From JAXLYX01 sp046351215 (GTDB lineage: Bacteria > Myxococcota_A > Polyangia > Polyangiales > Houyiibacteriaceae): a stretch of 64,000 nucleotides of DNA. The DNA is taken from the NCBI GenBank assembly GCA_046351215.1, contig JAXLYX010000018.1, positions 1 through 64,000 on the forward strand, read 5' to 3'. The notes below the pieces were generated by a model. It was not told the origin of the DNA. It worked only from the letters and a program-made list of their open reading frames with translations, and ran no database searches. The position numbers were made by a program, and so were the translations under genes. The first letter of the stretch is position 1. The number at the start of each line of letters is the position of its first letter. Below, piece after piece: positions 49,188-57,950 of this stretch.

Positions 49188-49240
49188 GCATGGATGGCAA
49201 AGCAATTGTCTCGGCACGGGGCACCTGCTGGACTCCGCCG

Positions 49241-49873
49241 ATGGGAACCACGAGAGACGAGGCCACCCGGCATCGCCTGCTGCGCGAAGCCGCCTACGAG
49301 TTCGCCCGCCTGGGCTACGAGGCCGCGTCACTCCGCAAGATCGCCGAGCGCGTGGGGATCCGCGCGGCCACCGTCTACAGCCACTTCCCGGGCGGCAAGG
49401 CGCAGCTCTACGAGGACATCCTGGGGACGGTGTCGTCGTTGCTGCTCGAGCGGATCGCGCGCCGCTACGGGCAGAACACGGGCTTGTCCGCCGAGGACGT
49501 GATCGTCCAGGTGTGCGCCGCGTTCTGGGACTTCTGCGAAGAGCATCCGGACTACGCGAGCCTCCTGCTCCGGGAGACGTTCGACGCGGAGAGCTCGGCG
49601 CTCCTCCGGGACGGAGGCGCGGCGCGGGAGGTCGTGGCGGTCTCCCTCGGCTACGTGGAGTCGGCGCAGGCGCGCGGGGAGCTCCCGACCTTCGACGTCG
49701 AGGCATTCTCCCTCTGGGTCGCGAGCTACATGCTCGGCTACCACGGGGCGCCCGGGCTCCGCAGCGGCCTGCAGCGCAAGCCCTGGGACGCGCGGCGCGC
49801 GCGAGATCAGTTCGTGGAGATGGTGCGCAGCCTCCTGCGGGGCCATGCGATGACGCAGGTCGCGAAGGCCTGA
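49241..49873 (+). CDS. TetR-family transcriptional regulator
   Basis: A 210-residue regulator with an N-terminal TetR HTH: HRLLREAAYEFARLGYEAASLRKIAERVGIRAATVYSHFPGGKAQLYEDIL. The C-terminal ligand domain is helical and contains HPDYASLLLRETF. I use the ATG at 49241, close to the HTH; an in-frame ATG at 49190 adds 17 residues but touches operator B. Divergent orientation with the P450 and the operator pair indicate that it represses the P450 and itself, released by a ligand that is probably the P450 substrate. Confidence 0.85.
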   Translation: MGTTRDEATRHRLLREAAYEFARLGYEAASLRKIAERVGIRAATVYSHFPGGKAQLYEDILGTVSSLLLERIARRYGQNTGLSAEDVIVQVCAAFWDFCEEHPDYASLLLRETFDAESSALLRDGGAAREVVAVSLGYVESAQARGELPTFDVEAFSLWVASYMLGYHGAPGLRSGLQRKPWDARRARDQFVEMVRSLLRGHAMTQVAKA

Positions 49874-49976
49874 TCGACCGTCCGCGAGGCGCGGCGGAGA
49901 CGGTGCGGGGCCCGCGCGATTCCACCTCGACCGAGGCGGTCCGCGTGCCACCGTTCCCGCACTCCCAGGAGACCCC

Positions 49977-50882
49977 ATGGCCCGGATCCCGCTCCGCGAC
50001 GGACAGCACCTCCACGCCCGCGTCGTCGGTCGAGGGCAACCCGTCCTCATGCTCCACGGCATGGGCATGGACAGCCGACACTGGCTGCCCTTCGTGCTGC
50101 CGCATGCGAATCGCTTCCGCTTCGTGCTCCCCGATCTCCGTGGCGCCGGAGGCTCGCGCGAGGTGCGGCTCCGCGATCCCGATCTCTTCCAGAACCACGC
50201 CGAGGACGTCGAGGACCTCATCGAGCACCTCGGCCTCGAGGACTTCCTGCTCGTCGGCTACTCGCTCGGGGCCTCGACGGCGCTGCACCTGCTTCGCCAT
50301 CGCGGCTTCCACGGGGTGCGGCGCTACCTCCACATCGACCAATCCCCCTGCGTCGGCAATCGAGAGGATTGGGCCCACGGGCTCCGCGGCCGGCATCAGG
50401 GAGAGCTCTTCGACGTCCTGCGCTCGCTCGACGCCATCCTCTCGGCGCATCCGGGGGCCGAAGTCCTCGACGAGCTCCCGAAGCCCGCGCGACGGGAGAT
50501 CGCGCGTCTCCTCTCGCAGATCCTCGTGCCCGTGCTCGGCGAGTCCGGGCTCGAGCACGTGATCCCGCGCTTCGGCCGCCACGCGCCCGAGGCCTTCCTG
50601 CGCGTCTTCCCGATGACGTACATCCCGGATCTGCAGGCGACGGTCCGCGCCTACCTCGGCGGAGGCCATGACTACCGCGAGGCGCTTCGGGACGTCGAGA
50701 CGCCGACGACCGTCTTCGTCGGCATGCGCTCGCCGCTCTACCCACCGGAAGGGCAGATGCGCATCGCCGAGCTCGTGCGCCGCGGACGCGTCGTCCGCTT
50801 CGAGGACTCGGGCCACGTGCTCGTGCTCGACGAGCCGCGGAAATTCCATCGCGAGCTCGGAGCGTTCCTGCGCGGCGCCTAG
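49977..50882 (+). CDS. Alpha/beta-fold hydrolase
   Basis: A 301-residue hydrolase: GQPVLMLHGMGMDSRHWLPF, LPDLRGAGGSRE, nucleophile elbow GYSLGA, and catalytic His in FEDSGHVLVLDEP. A helical lid of about 120 residues sits between the elbow and the acid. CCAGGAGA lies before the ATG. It follows the TetR gene on the same strand after about 100 bases and overlaps the convergent acyltransferase by four bases. The position suggests hydrolysis of a lipid or ester linked to the P450 system, but this is inference. Confidence 0.85.
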   Translation: MARIPLRDGQHLHARVVGRGQPVLMLHGMGMDSRHWLPFVLPHANRFRFVLPDLRGAGGSREVRLRDPDLFQNHAEDVEDLIEHLGLEDFLLVGYSLGASTALHLLRHRGFHGVRRYLHIDQSPCVGNREDWAHGLRGRHQGELFDVLRSLDAILSAHPGAEVLDELPKPARREIARLLSQILVPVLGESGLEHVIPRFGRHAPEAFLRVFPMTYIPDLQATVRAYLGGGHDYREALRDVETPTTVFVGMRSPLYPPEGQMRIAELVRRGRVVRFEDSGHVLVLDEPRKFHRELGAFLRGA

Positions 50883-51991
50883 GCGGGGACGGGCACGGCT
50901 CGCGGGCGCACCTTCGCCCGCTCCGTGAGCCAGCGCCGCACGGGGACGTCGAAGCGTTCCTCGAGGACCACCGAGCCCAGGATCAGGGCGACGACGAAGA
51001 CGAGGCCGATCGCAGGCGCGTAGGCCTGCTCGCGGCCCTTCCCGACGAAGGCGATCAGCGAGTAGAGCGGCACGTGCAGGACGTAGACCGGATAGCTCGC
51101 CGAGCCGAGCCAACCGAGCACCTTCGCGAAGCGCGCGTTCACGGGCCGCGAAGCGGCCACGACCCCGAGCGGGAAGACCACGAAGACCATCGCGAGGTCG
51201 ATCGCGGCATCGAAGCCCCCGAGAGGCGGGAGGACGAGGGCGAGCACGATTCCCGCCGCCGCGACCCAGGGCACGACGAAGCGCGGGAGCGCCGCGAGCA
51301 GGGCATCCCGATGGTGGAAGAGCGCGAGGACGACGCCGATGCCGAAGACCGAGCGCGCGGCGCCGGCGACGATCGACTCGACGCCGAAGTCGTAGCCCAC
51401 GTTGAGACCGCTCGCGCGCGCAGCGGAGATCGCGACGAGCGTGCCCGAGACGACGAGCGTCGCGACCAGCGCGCGCGCACCGGCGGCTCGCCGCAACGCC
51501 CCGTAGACGGCGTTCGCCACGAGCTCGAAGAAGAGCGACCAATAGGGATTGTTCGTCGGGAAGAGCGCCGCCGTCGAAGGATGCGGCGCGGGCAGGAAGA
51601 AGAGCGACGCGACGACGACGCCGATCGAGGCGACGGCCTCGTCCCTCGGCGAGGCGCCGTGGAGGAACGACTTGCCGACGAAGATCGCGCCGCAGAGGAG
51701 CGCCGAGAGCGCGTAGACGGGATAGAGACGGATCAGCCGGGTCCGGAGGAACTCGAGCGGCGAGAGGGCTCCCGTCGCGAGCTTCCGGTCGTAGGCGTGG
51801 CCGATCACGAAGCCGCTGAGCACGAAGAAGACGTCGACGGCGAGGTAGCTGCGGAAGAACCAATGCGTCCACAGCGTGGACGTGTGCCGCGTGAGGACGA
51901 GGATGGCGGCGACGCCGCGGATCCCGTCGAGCAGCGCGAAACGCGATGCGATGGGCGCCATCGACGGCCGCTCGGCCGGTCTCTCGAACAT
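50879..51991 (-). CDS. Membrane acyltransferase (acyltransferase-3 family)
   Basis: A 370-residue integral membrane protein with about ten helices. The family signature is visible at the start: RFALLDGIRGVAAILVLTRHTSTLW with the catalytic His36, and FFRSYLAVDVFFVLSGFVIGHAYDRK. A later LRTRLIRLYPVYALS block matches OafA/NodX-like proteins. These move acyl groups (acetyl, succinyl and others) onto cell-surface glycans or lipids from the cytosolic side. No SGNH domain is fused. An AT-rich patch lies upstream at 52083-52133 and may hold its promoter. Confidence 0.88.
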   Translation of the reverse strand: MFERPAERPSMAPIASRFALLDGIRGVAAILVLTRHTSTLWTHWFFRSYLAVDVFFVLSGFVIGHAYDRKLATGALSPLEFLRTRLIRLYPVYALSALLCGAIFVGKSFLHGASPRDEAVASIGVVVASLFFLPAPHPSTAALFPTNNPYWSLFFELVANAVYGALRRAAGARALVATLVVSGTLVAISAARASGLNVGYDFGVESIVAGAARSVFGIGVVLALFHHRDALLAALPRFVVPWVAAAGIVLALVLPPLGGFDAAIDLAMVFVVFPLGVVAASRPVNARFAKVLGWLGSASYPVYVLHVPLYSLIAFVGKGREQAYAPAIGLVFVVALILGSVVLEERFDVPVRRWLTERAKVRPRAVPVPA

Positions 51992-52082
51992 GCCAATCCC
52001 CGATCCCCACGCTGCGCCGTGCCGGAGGGTCCGGCGCCCACGCCTCGTACGCCGTTCAGGCTAGCTCGCCCAAACGGGGGGT

Positions 52083-52133
52083 CGAATTGGATTCGTCTGT
52101 ATTTTCAGATACTTACGAAGATGTAATGTGGGC
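52083..52133. promoter_or_regulatory. AT-rich patch upstream of acyltransferase gene
   Basis: This 51-base stretch is clearly AT-richer than the surrounding sequence. TTGGAT is followed after 17 bases by TACTTA on the plus strand, but no plus-strand gene follows nearby. It may hold the promoter of the acyltransferase (minus, start at 51991). Confidence 0.35.
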
Positions 52134-52163
52134 CGATGTGTGCGCCGCCCCACAGGTCGCCCC

Positions 52164-53060
52164 TCACCCGAGGAGGCGACGCACGAAGGCGAACATCCGG
52201 ACGTTGGCCTCGTCGGCCTCGGCGAGCAGGCCGGCGTGGAGCGGGTAGTCGTGCCAGAGGCCCTCGGCGACCTCGAGACGCACGTCGACGCCCGCCTCGC
52301 GAGCGCGCGCGGCGAGCCGGGTCGAGTCGTCGAGCAGGACCTCGTCGGTGCCGACCTCGACGTGGATCGGAGGCAGCCCGCGGAGCTCGGCGAAGAGCGG
52401 CGAGGCGACGGGATCCGTCGGGGCGACGCCGCGGAGGTAGTCCTCGCCGGCGAAGCGCAGACCTTCGCGCGAGAGCATCGGATCGATCGCGTCCTTCGTG
52501 AACGCCGAGTCCCCGCTCATCGAGAGGTCGAGCCAGGGCGAGATCAGCACGACCCCCGCCACACGCGTCTCTCCTTCGTCGCGCAGCCGGATCGCGGTCG
52601 CGAGCGCGAGACCTCCGCCCGCGGAGTCTCCCGCGAGGACGAGCTTCGCGCGCGGGCGCGAGCCGAGGAGCTCCTTCGCGGCCGCATGGCAATCGTCGTG
52701 GGCCGCGGGGAAGGCGTGCTCGGGGGCGAGCCGGTAGTCGGGCACGACGACCTCGGCCTTCGAGCCCTTCGCGAGCGTCGCCGTGATCGGTCGGTACATG
52801 AACGCGGAGCCGATCCGGAACGCGCCGCCGTGGAGGTAGAGCATCACCACGTCGGAGCGCACGCCGTCGCTCGCGACGACGCGCTCCGCGGGCATCCCCG
52901 CGATCGTGATCTTCGTCGCTTCGGTGCCACGCACGGGCGGCGCGCTCCGCGTGAGCGCCGTCGCGGCGGGGCGCGCCACGGCCACGGGAACGGTGGGCGA
53001 GAGACCGGGACGGACGAGCGTCCGGATGGTGCCACGGAGCAGGTTCTTGAGGACGGTCAC
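52164..53060 (-). CDS. Hormone-sensitive-lipase-type esterase
   Basis: A 298-residue esterase of the HSL (bacterial family IV) group. It has YLHGGAFRIGS (HGGG-like oxyanion), VVPDYRLAPEHAFPAA, nucleophile GDSAGGGLAL, and SPWLDLS; the acid is probably Asp in VEVGTDEVLLDD, and the His is in GLWHDYPL. I use the GTG at 53060, which has GGAGG six bases upstream; other in-frame starts lie antisense to other genes. Such enzymes cleave short acyl or other esters. It is followed by no close partner and is preceded by the TetR gene on the same strand, 23 bases away. Confidence 0.88.
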   Translation of the reverse strand: MTVLKNLLRGTIRTLVRPGLSPTVPVAVARPAATALTRSAPPVRGTEATKITIAGMPAERVVASDGVRSDVVMLYLHGGAFRIGSAFMYRPITATLAKGSKAEVVVPDYRLAPEHAFPAAHDDCHAAAKELLGSRPRAKLVLAGDSAGGGLALATAIRLRDEGETRVAGVVLISPWLDLSMSGDSAFTKDAIDPMLSREGLRFAGEDYLRGVAPTDPVASPLFAELRGLPPIHVEVGTDEVLLDDSTRLAARAREAGVDVRLEVAEGLWHDYPLHAGLLAEADEANVRMFAFVRRLLG

Positions 53061-53082
53061 GAGAAGCCTCCGACGCGCGGAA

Positions 53083-53727
53083 CTAGGAGCGGACGTTCCG
53101 CGCGCCCGCGATGACGAGGTCGACGACGGATTCGAGGAAGGGTCGGTCCACGGGATCGCCGTGGGTGAAGACGCGCGAGTAGACGGTGGAGAGCACGATC
53201 TCGACGACGAGCGCCGGATCCGTGGTGCTCGGCAGCTCGCCGCGCGCGATCGCCCGCTCGACGAGCACACGACGCGCCTTGCGGTGCTCGGTGCGGATCC
53301 GGCGGCCGAGCGCCTCGACCTCGGGGTTGCCGCGCTCGGTCTGGAACATGCGGAGCACGGCCAGCTTCTCGGGCGACGCGAAGCGCATGACGCTGTCCTC
53401 GAGCGCACGCACGAGGTCGCCGCGCAGCGTTCCGGTGTCCGGGAGCGGCGGCTCGTCGCGATGCATCTCGATCGTGGCCTGGACGAGCTCGAGCTTCGTC
53501 GGCCAGCGGCGGTAGATCGTCGTCTTGTTCACGCCCGAGAGCGCGGCGACGTCGTCGATGCGCATCGCGCCATAGCCCACGCGCGCGAGCTCGTGCAGCG
53601 TCGCGCGCAGCACGTCCTCGACGACGCGGGCGCTCCGGCCCCCTCGCCGGAGGCCTTCGGTTCGGCGGGTCCTCGGGGTCTCCATCCTCGGCGGGGGCGA
53701 GTGTCGCACGGCTGCGGCGGACGTCAT
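53083..53727 (-). CDS. TetR-family regulator of the efflux locus
   Basis: A 214-residue regulator. The HTH runs RVVEDVLRATLHELARVGYGAMRIDDVAALSGVNKTTIYRRWPTKLELVQATI. The C-terminal domain is helical, of the TetR_C type. Divergent from emrA with two identical palindromes between them, it is almost certainly the local repressor. The start is uncertain: ATG 53727 or ATG 53685. The latter leaves more room for a promoter, since a CATAAT box lies only five bases before 53727. The esterase gene follows 23 bases later and may be part of the same operon. Confidence 0.85.
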   Translation of the reverse strand: MTSAAAVRHSPPPRMETPRTRRTEGLRRGGRSARVVEDVLRATLHELARVGYGAMRIDDVAALSGVNKTTIYRRWPTKLELVQATIEMHRDEPPLPDTGTLRGDLVRALEDSVMRFASPEKLAVLRMFQTERGNPEVEALGRRIRTEHRKARRVLVERAIARGELPSTTDPALVVEIVLSTVYSRVFTHGDPVDRPFLESVVDLVIAGARNVRS

Positions 53728-53737
53728 GCGCGAATTA

Positions 53738-53756
53738 TGGCAACTCGGGGTTGCCA
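53738..53756. promoter_or_regulatory. Operator 1 (TetR/emrA divergent promoter)
   Basis: TGGCAAC-N5-GTTGCCA, a perfect 7-bp inverted repeat. Its right arm ends in TTGCCA, which can serve as the -35 of an emrA promoter (16 bases to TAAGAA). Confidence 0.8.
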
Positions 53757-53778
53757 AAACCAGGCCGAGCCCTAAGAA

Positions 53779-53797
53779 TGGCAACACGTAGTTGCCA
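53779..53797. promoter_or_regulatory. Operator 2 (TetR/emrA divergent promoter)
   Basis: TGGCAAC-N5-GTTGCCA, identical in both arms to operator 1 and 41 bases from it (about four helical turns). It lies just after the emrA -10-like sequence and before the ribosome-binding site. Confidence 0.8.
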
Positions 53798-53808
53798 TAG
53801 GAGTCGCC

Positions 53809-55059
53809 ATGTCGGCCCACGCGTCCCCCGCCCGCCTCGACGACACGTCCCTCGACGCGGCGCCGCCCCTCGCCACGCCCACGCTCCCGCGCCTCACGAC
53901 GAAGCAGAAGGTCCTCTCGGTCCTCCTGGCGGCGGCGCTCGTCGGGGGCGGAGGCACCTGGTACGCCCGGCGCGGCCTCGAGACCACGGACGATGCCCAG
54001 GTCGACGCCGAGATCGTCGGCCTCCAGACCCGGACCCAGGGAACGGTCGTCGAGGTCCGCTTCCACGAGAACCAGCACGTCCACCGCGGCGACGTCCTCG
54101 TCGTGATCGACGACGCGCCCGCCCGCGCGAGGCTCGAGGAGGCCGACGCTCGCCTCGCGGCCGCCGAAGCCGCGGCCCGCGTGGCCGAGACCGCGGCCGA
54201 GCTCGCCGCGACCGACGCCGTCGAGGGACGCTCGATGGCTCGCGCCTCGCTCTCGACGCAGGCGGCCGCCGCCTCGAGCGCGCGCGATCAGATCACCGAG
54301 GCCGAAGCGAGCCTCTCCGCCGCGCAGGCCTCGCTCGCACGCGCCACGATCGATCGCGATCGGGCGCAGCGCCTCGTGACCTCGGGCGCGTCGTCGCAGG
54401 TCGAGCTCGATCACGCCGGCACCGCGTTCGATCTGGCCCGCGCGAACGTCGACGCGGCCGAGGCCCGCCTCGGCGCCCTCCGCGCGGGCGTCACGGCGGC
54501 CCAAGGACGGGTGGCCGAGGCCAGCGCACGCGCGCGTCAGGCCGACGCGGTCGATCAGCGGATCGCCGAGGCCCGTGCCCGCGCGGCCGAGGCGCGCGCC
54601 CAGGTCTCCGTCGCACGTGCGATGCGCGATCTCGCCGCGCTCGACCTCTCGTACACGCGCATCCTCGCGCCGAGCGACGGCGTCGTCTCGAAGAAGACCG
54701 TGGCCGTGGGCCAGGTGCTCGCGGTCGGCACGTCGGTCGCCCAGCTCGTCACGGAAGAGCGGTGGGTCACCGCGAACTTCAAGGAGACGCAGGTCGGCCA
54801 CATGCACGAAGGGAGCCCCGCGACCTTCGAGGTCGACGCGTTCCCGGGCCGCGAGCTCCACGGCACGGTCGAGAGCCTCGCGGGCGCGACCGGCTCGCGC
54901 TTCACGCTCCTCCCGCCCGACAACGCCTCGGGCAACTTCACCAAGGTCGTGCAGCGCGTCTCGGTGCGGATCCACGTCGAGGACCTCCCTCGCGACGTCG
55001 ACCTCCGCCCCGGCATGAACGTCGAGGCCACGGTCGACACCCGGAGCCACGTGCGATGA
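53809..55059 (+). CDS. EmrA-type membrane fusion protein
   Basis: A 416-residue periplasmic adaptor: one N-terminal membrane helix (VLSVLLAAALVGGGGTWYAR), then TDDAQVDAEIVGLQTRTQGTVVEVRFHENQHVHRGDVLVVID (lipoyl-type hairpin). A long Ala-rich coiled-coil (about residues 100-250) follows, then LDLSYTRILAPSDGVVSKKTVAVGQ and a beta-barrel domain. This is the EmrA/HlyD pattern that links a major-facilitator pump to an outer-membrane channel. AGGAG precedes the ATG and the TetR operators lie just upstream. It overlaps emrB by four bases. Confidence 0.9.
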   Translation: MSAHASPARLDDTSLDAAPPLATPTLPRLTTKQKVLSVLLAAALVGGGGTWYARRGLETTDDAQVDAEIVGLQTRTQGTVVEVRFHENQHVHRGDVLVVIDDAPARARLEEADARLAAAEAAARVAETAAELAATDAVEGRSMARASLSTQAAAASSARDQITEAEASLSAAQASLARATIDRDRAQRLVTSGASSQVELDHAGTAFDLARANVDAAEARLGALRAGVTAAQGRVAEASARARQADAVDQRIAEARARAAEARAQVSVARAMRDLAALDLSYTRILAPSDGVVSKKTVAVGQVLAVGTSVAQLVTEERWVTANFKETQVGHMHEGSPATFEVDAFPGRELHGTVESLAGATGSRFTLLPPDNASGNFTKVVQRVSVRIHVEDLPRDVDLRPGMNVEATVDTRSHVR

Positions 55060-56642
55060 GCACCGCCGTCGCCGCCGCGTTCCCCGCGCCCCGCGCCGAA
55101 GCCGGCGCGAGCAAGTGGGCGATCGCGGTCGCGGTCTCGCTCGGAGCGCTGCTCGAGATCATCGACACGAGCATCGTCAACGTCGCCCTCCCCCAGATGC
55201 AGGCGACCCTCGGCGCGACGCTCACGCAGGTGAGCTGGGTCATCACGAGCTACGCGATCGCGAACGTGATCATCCTCCCGCTCGCGGCCTTCCTCGGCGA
55301 TCGATTCGGCAAGAAGCGCTACTTCCTCTTCTCGCTCTTCGGCTTCACCGTCGCCTCCGTGCTCTGCGGCCTCTCGACCTCCCTGCCGATGCTCGTCTTC
55401 GCGCGCCTCCTCCAGGGCCTCACGGGCGGCGGTCTGCTCGCGAAGGCGCAGGCGATCCTCTTCGAGACCTTCCCGCCCGAGGAGCAGGCCGTCGCGCAGG
55501 GCTTCTTCGGCGCGATCGTCATCGCCGGCCCCGCGATCGGTCCGACGCTCGGCGGCTACCTCGTCACGAACCACGCTTGGCAGTGGATCTTCTTCGTCAA
55601 CGTGCCGCTCGGCGTGCTCGCCTTCGCGATGGTCGCGGCCGTGCTGCCGGAGGACGAGCTCGACTCGGCGCCGAAGAAGGCGATCGACTGGCTCGGCATC
55701 GCGCTGCTCTCGATCGGCCTCGGCAGCCTCCAGACCTTCCTCGAGGAGGGCAACGCGCACGAGTGGTTCGAGTCCACGTTCGTGACCTCGATGGCCGCGG
55801 TCGCCGTCGTCGGCCTCGTCGTCTTCGTCGTCCGGGAGCTCCGGTCCGAGACGCCGCTCGTCGGGCTGCGCGTGCTGCGGCATCGCTCGCTCGCCGCCGG
55901 CACGATGCTCGCCGTCGTCGTCGGGATGTCCCTCTACGGTGCGCTCTTCGCGATCCCGATCTTCGCGCAGACCCAGCTCCACTACACCTCCGAGCAGACG
56001 GGCTGGCTCCTCTTCCCGGGCGCGCTCGCCTCGGCCGTGTCGATGCAGCTCGTCTCCCGCCTCGTGCGCAAGTACGACTCCCGAAAGGTCCTCTTCGGAG
56101 GCACGCTCGTGCTCCTCGGAGCGCTCGTGTGGCTCGGCTCCGTCCTCACGCCGCTCGCCGGCGAGGACGACCTCTACTTCCCGCTGCTCCTCCGCGCCTT
56201 CGGCACGGTGCTCATGTTCCTGCCGCTCCAGCTCGCGTCGCTCGGCTCCGTGCCGCGCCACGAGATCGCGGCGGCCACCGGTCTCTTCTCGCTGATGCGC
56301 CAGCTCGGCGGCAGCGTGGGCGTGGCCCTGCTCGCGACGCTCCTCGATCGCCGCATCGCCTATCATCGGGCGATGCTCGTCGAGCACCTCGTGCCGAACG
56401 ATCCGCACGTCGTCGAGCGCGTCGCGGGCCTGACCGCGCGCATGTCGGCCCAGGGCTTCCCGCCCGAGATCGCGCACCAGAAGGCGCTCGCCCTCCTCGA
56501 CGCGACCGTCGGCTCGCAGGCGGCCGTGCTCGCCTTCGCGGACACGTTCTACGCGGTCGGTGCGCTCGTCCTCGTCACGATCCCCCTCGTCTTCCTCCTC
56601 GAGAAGCCGACGATCGGGGCGCCGGTCGGGGGCGGGCACTGA
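55056..56642 (+). CDS. EmrB-type drug:proton antiporter (DHA2, 14 TM)
   Basis: A 528-residue inner-membrane transporter of the DHA2 group with 14 helices. Signatures: LEIIDTSIVNVALPQMQATLG (motif D1), LGDRFGKKRYFLFSLFGF (motif A), RLLQGLTGGGLLAKAQAILFE, and GPTLGGYL (motif C). It overlaps emrA by four bases (ATGA), so the subunits are made together. With EmrA it would expel hydrophobic compounds across both membranes, using the TolC-like channel encoded downstream. Confidence 0.92.
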   Translation: MSTAVAAAFPAPRAEAGASKWAIAVAVSLGALLEIIDTSIVNVALPQMQATLGATLTQVSWVITSYAIANVIILPLAAFLGDRFGKKRYFLFSLFGFTVASVLCGLSTSLPMLVFARLLQGLTGGGLLAKAQAILFETFPPEEQAVAQGFFGAIVIAGPAIGPTLGGYLVTNHAWQWIFFVNVPLGVLAFAMVAAVLPEDELDSAPKKAIDWLGIALLSIGLGSLQTFLEEGNAHEWFESTFVTSMAAVAVVGLVVFVVRELRSETPLVGLRVLRHRSLAAGTMLAVVVGMSLYGALFAIPIFAQTQLHYTSEQTGWLLFPGALASAVSMQLVSRLVRKYDSRKVLFGGTLVLLGALVWLGSVLTPLAGEDDLYFPLLLRAFGTVLMFLPLQLASLGSVPRHEIAAATGLFSLMRQLGGSVGVALLATLLDRRIAYHRAMLVEHLVPNDPHVVERVAGLTARMSAQGFPPEIAHQKALALLDATVGSQAAVLAFADTFYAVGALVLVTIPLVFLLEKPTIGAPVGGGH

Positions 56643-56697
56643 CGGATCGTGGAATCCTGGTCGTAGGTCGCTCCTCGATGCGACAATCCCGCCGCCC

Positions 56698-57942
56698 ATG
56701 ACCCGCCACCGGATCGCCCTCGCCTTCGCGCTCGTCGCCGCCCTCGTGGCCGGCGGCGTGTACGCGAAGAAGCGTGGCCCGACCCAGCCGACGCCGCCCC
56801 GCTACGAGACGGGGACCGTGGATCGGGGCCCGATCGTCGCGAAGGTGATGGCGACCGGGACGCTCTCGGCGCTGGTCACCGTGCAGGTCGGGAGCCAGGT
56901 CTCGGGACGGATCCTCGAGCTGCTCGTGGACTTCAACTCCGAGGTCCACCGGGGGCAGGTGCTGGCCCGGCTCGACCCGCAGCTCTTCCGAGCCGCCCTC
57001 GAGCAGGCGCAGGCGAACCACATCGCCGCGGAGGGCGAGCTCGCGGCCTCCCGCATCACGGCCGACAACGCGGACCGTCAACGGGCCCGGGCCGAGGAGC
57101 TCGCGGGCCGTCACCTCATCGCTCCCCAGGAGCTCGACACCGCGCGCGCCACCGCCGAGGCCGCCCGGGCCCAGGTCGCCGCCCTCGAGGGTCGGCTCGC
57201 GCAGACGCGCGCCGCGCTGAACCAAGCGCGCGTGAACCTCGGGTACACGACGATCACCTCGCCCATCGACGGGATCGTGGTCTCGCGCAGCGTGGACGTG
57301 GGGCAGACCGTCGCCGCTTCGTTCCAGGCTCCGACGCTCTTCGTGCTCGCCGAGGATCTCCGCAAGATGCAGGTCGACACGAGCGTCCCGGAGGCCGACA
57401 TCGGACGGATCCGCACGGGGATGGAGGCGACCTTCCGGGTCGACGCCTATCCGTCGAAGCGCTTCGTCGGGCGCGTCCGCCAGGTGCGGAACGCCCCGCA
57501 GACGGTGCAGAACGTCATCACCTACGATGCCGTGGTCGACGTGGAGAACCCCGCGCTCGAGCTCCGTCCCGGCATGACGGCGAACGTGACGTTCGTCCAC
57601 GACCATCGGACGGACGCGCTGCGCATCCCCAACGCCGCGCTCCGTTTCCGTCCCTCCCCCGAAGTGCTGGCCGCGATGGGCCGCCGCGACGACCGTCGGC
57701 GGCGCCGCGAGGACGGTCCCAGCGATCGGCGGACGGTCTACGTGCTGCGGGGCGACCGCCCCGTCGCCGTCGAGATCCGCGTCGGGATCACCGACGGGAG
57801 CGTGACCGAGGTCCTCGAGGGCGGATTGAGCGTGCGCGACCGCGTCGTCACCGACGCGACGACCTCGGGCTCGACCAACGGAGGCAGCGGGGGCCGTCCG
57901 AGCGGTGGCATGATGGGCGGCCCCGGACGCCGACTCTTCTGA
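56698..57942 (+). CDS. MacA-like membrane fusion protein
   Basis: A 414-residue adaptor. N-terminal helix (IALAFALVAALVAGGVYAKK), lipoyl halves (ATGTLSALVTVQVGSQVSGRILELLVDFNSEVHRGQVLARLD and YTTITSPIDGIVVSRSVDVGQ), a coiled-coil hairpin, and a barrel (FRVDAYPSKRFVGRVRQV). A C-terminal domain ends in an unusual Gly/Ser-rich tail (SGGMMGGPGRRLF). VGSQVSGRI is a MacA marker that sets it apart from the EmrA-type gene upstream. The MacB ATPase starts nine bases after. Confidence 0.9.
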   Translation: MTRHRIALAFALVAALVAGGVYAKKRGPTQPTPPRYETGTVDRGPIVAKVMATGTLSALVTVQVGSQVSGRILELLVDFNSEVHRGQVLARLDPQLFRAALEQAQANHIAAEGELAASRITADNADRQRARAEELAGRHLIAPQELDTARATAEAARAQVAALEGRLAQTRAALNQARVNLGYTTITSPIDGIVVSRSVDVGQTVAASFQAPTLFVLAEDLRKMQVDTSVPEADIGRIRTGMEATFRVDAYPSKRFVGRVRQVRNAPQTVQNVITYDAVVDVENPALELRPGMTANVTFVHDHRTDALRIPNAALRFRPSPEVLAAMGRRDDRRRRREDGPSDRRTVYVLRGDRPVAVEIRVGITDGSVTEVLEGGLSVRDRVVTDATTSGSTNGGSGGRPSGGMMGGPGRRLF

Positions 57943-57950
57943 GGACCGCG

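Noticed and set aside
53083..55050. Long minus-strand frame extending the efflux TetR gene by 440 codons
   Set aside because: The extension is antisense to emrA, and the conserved TetR sequence begins near 53685-53727.
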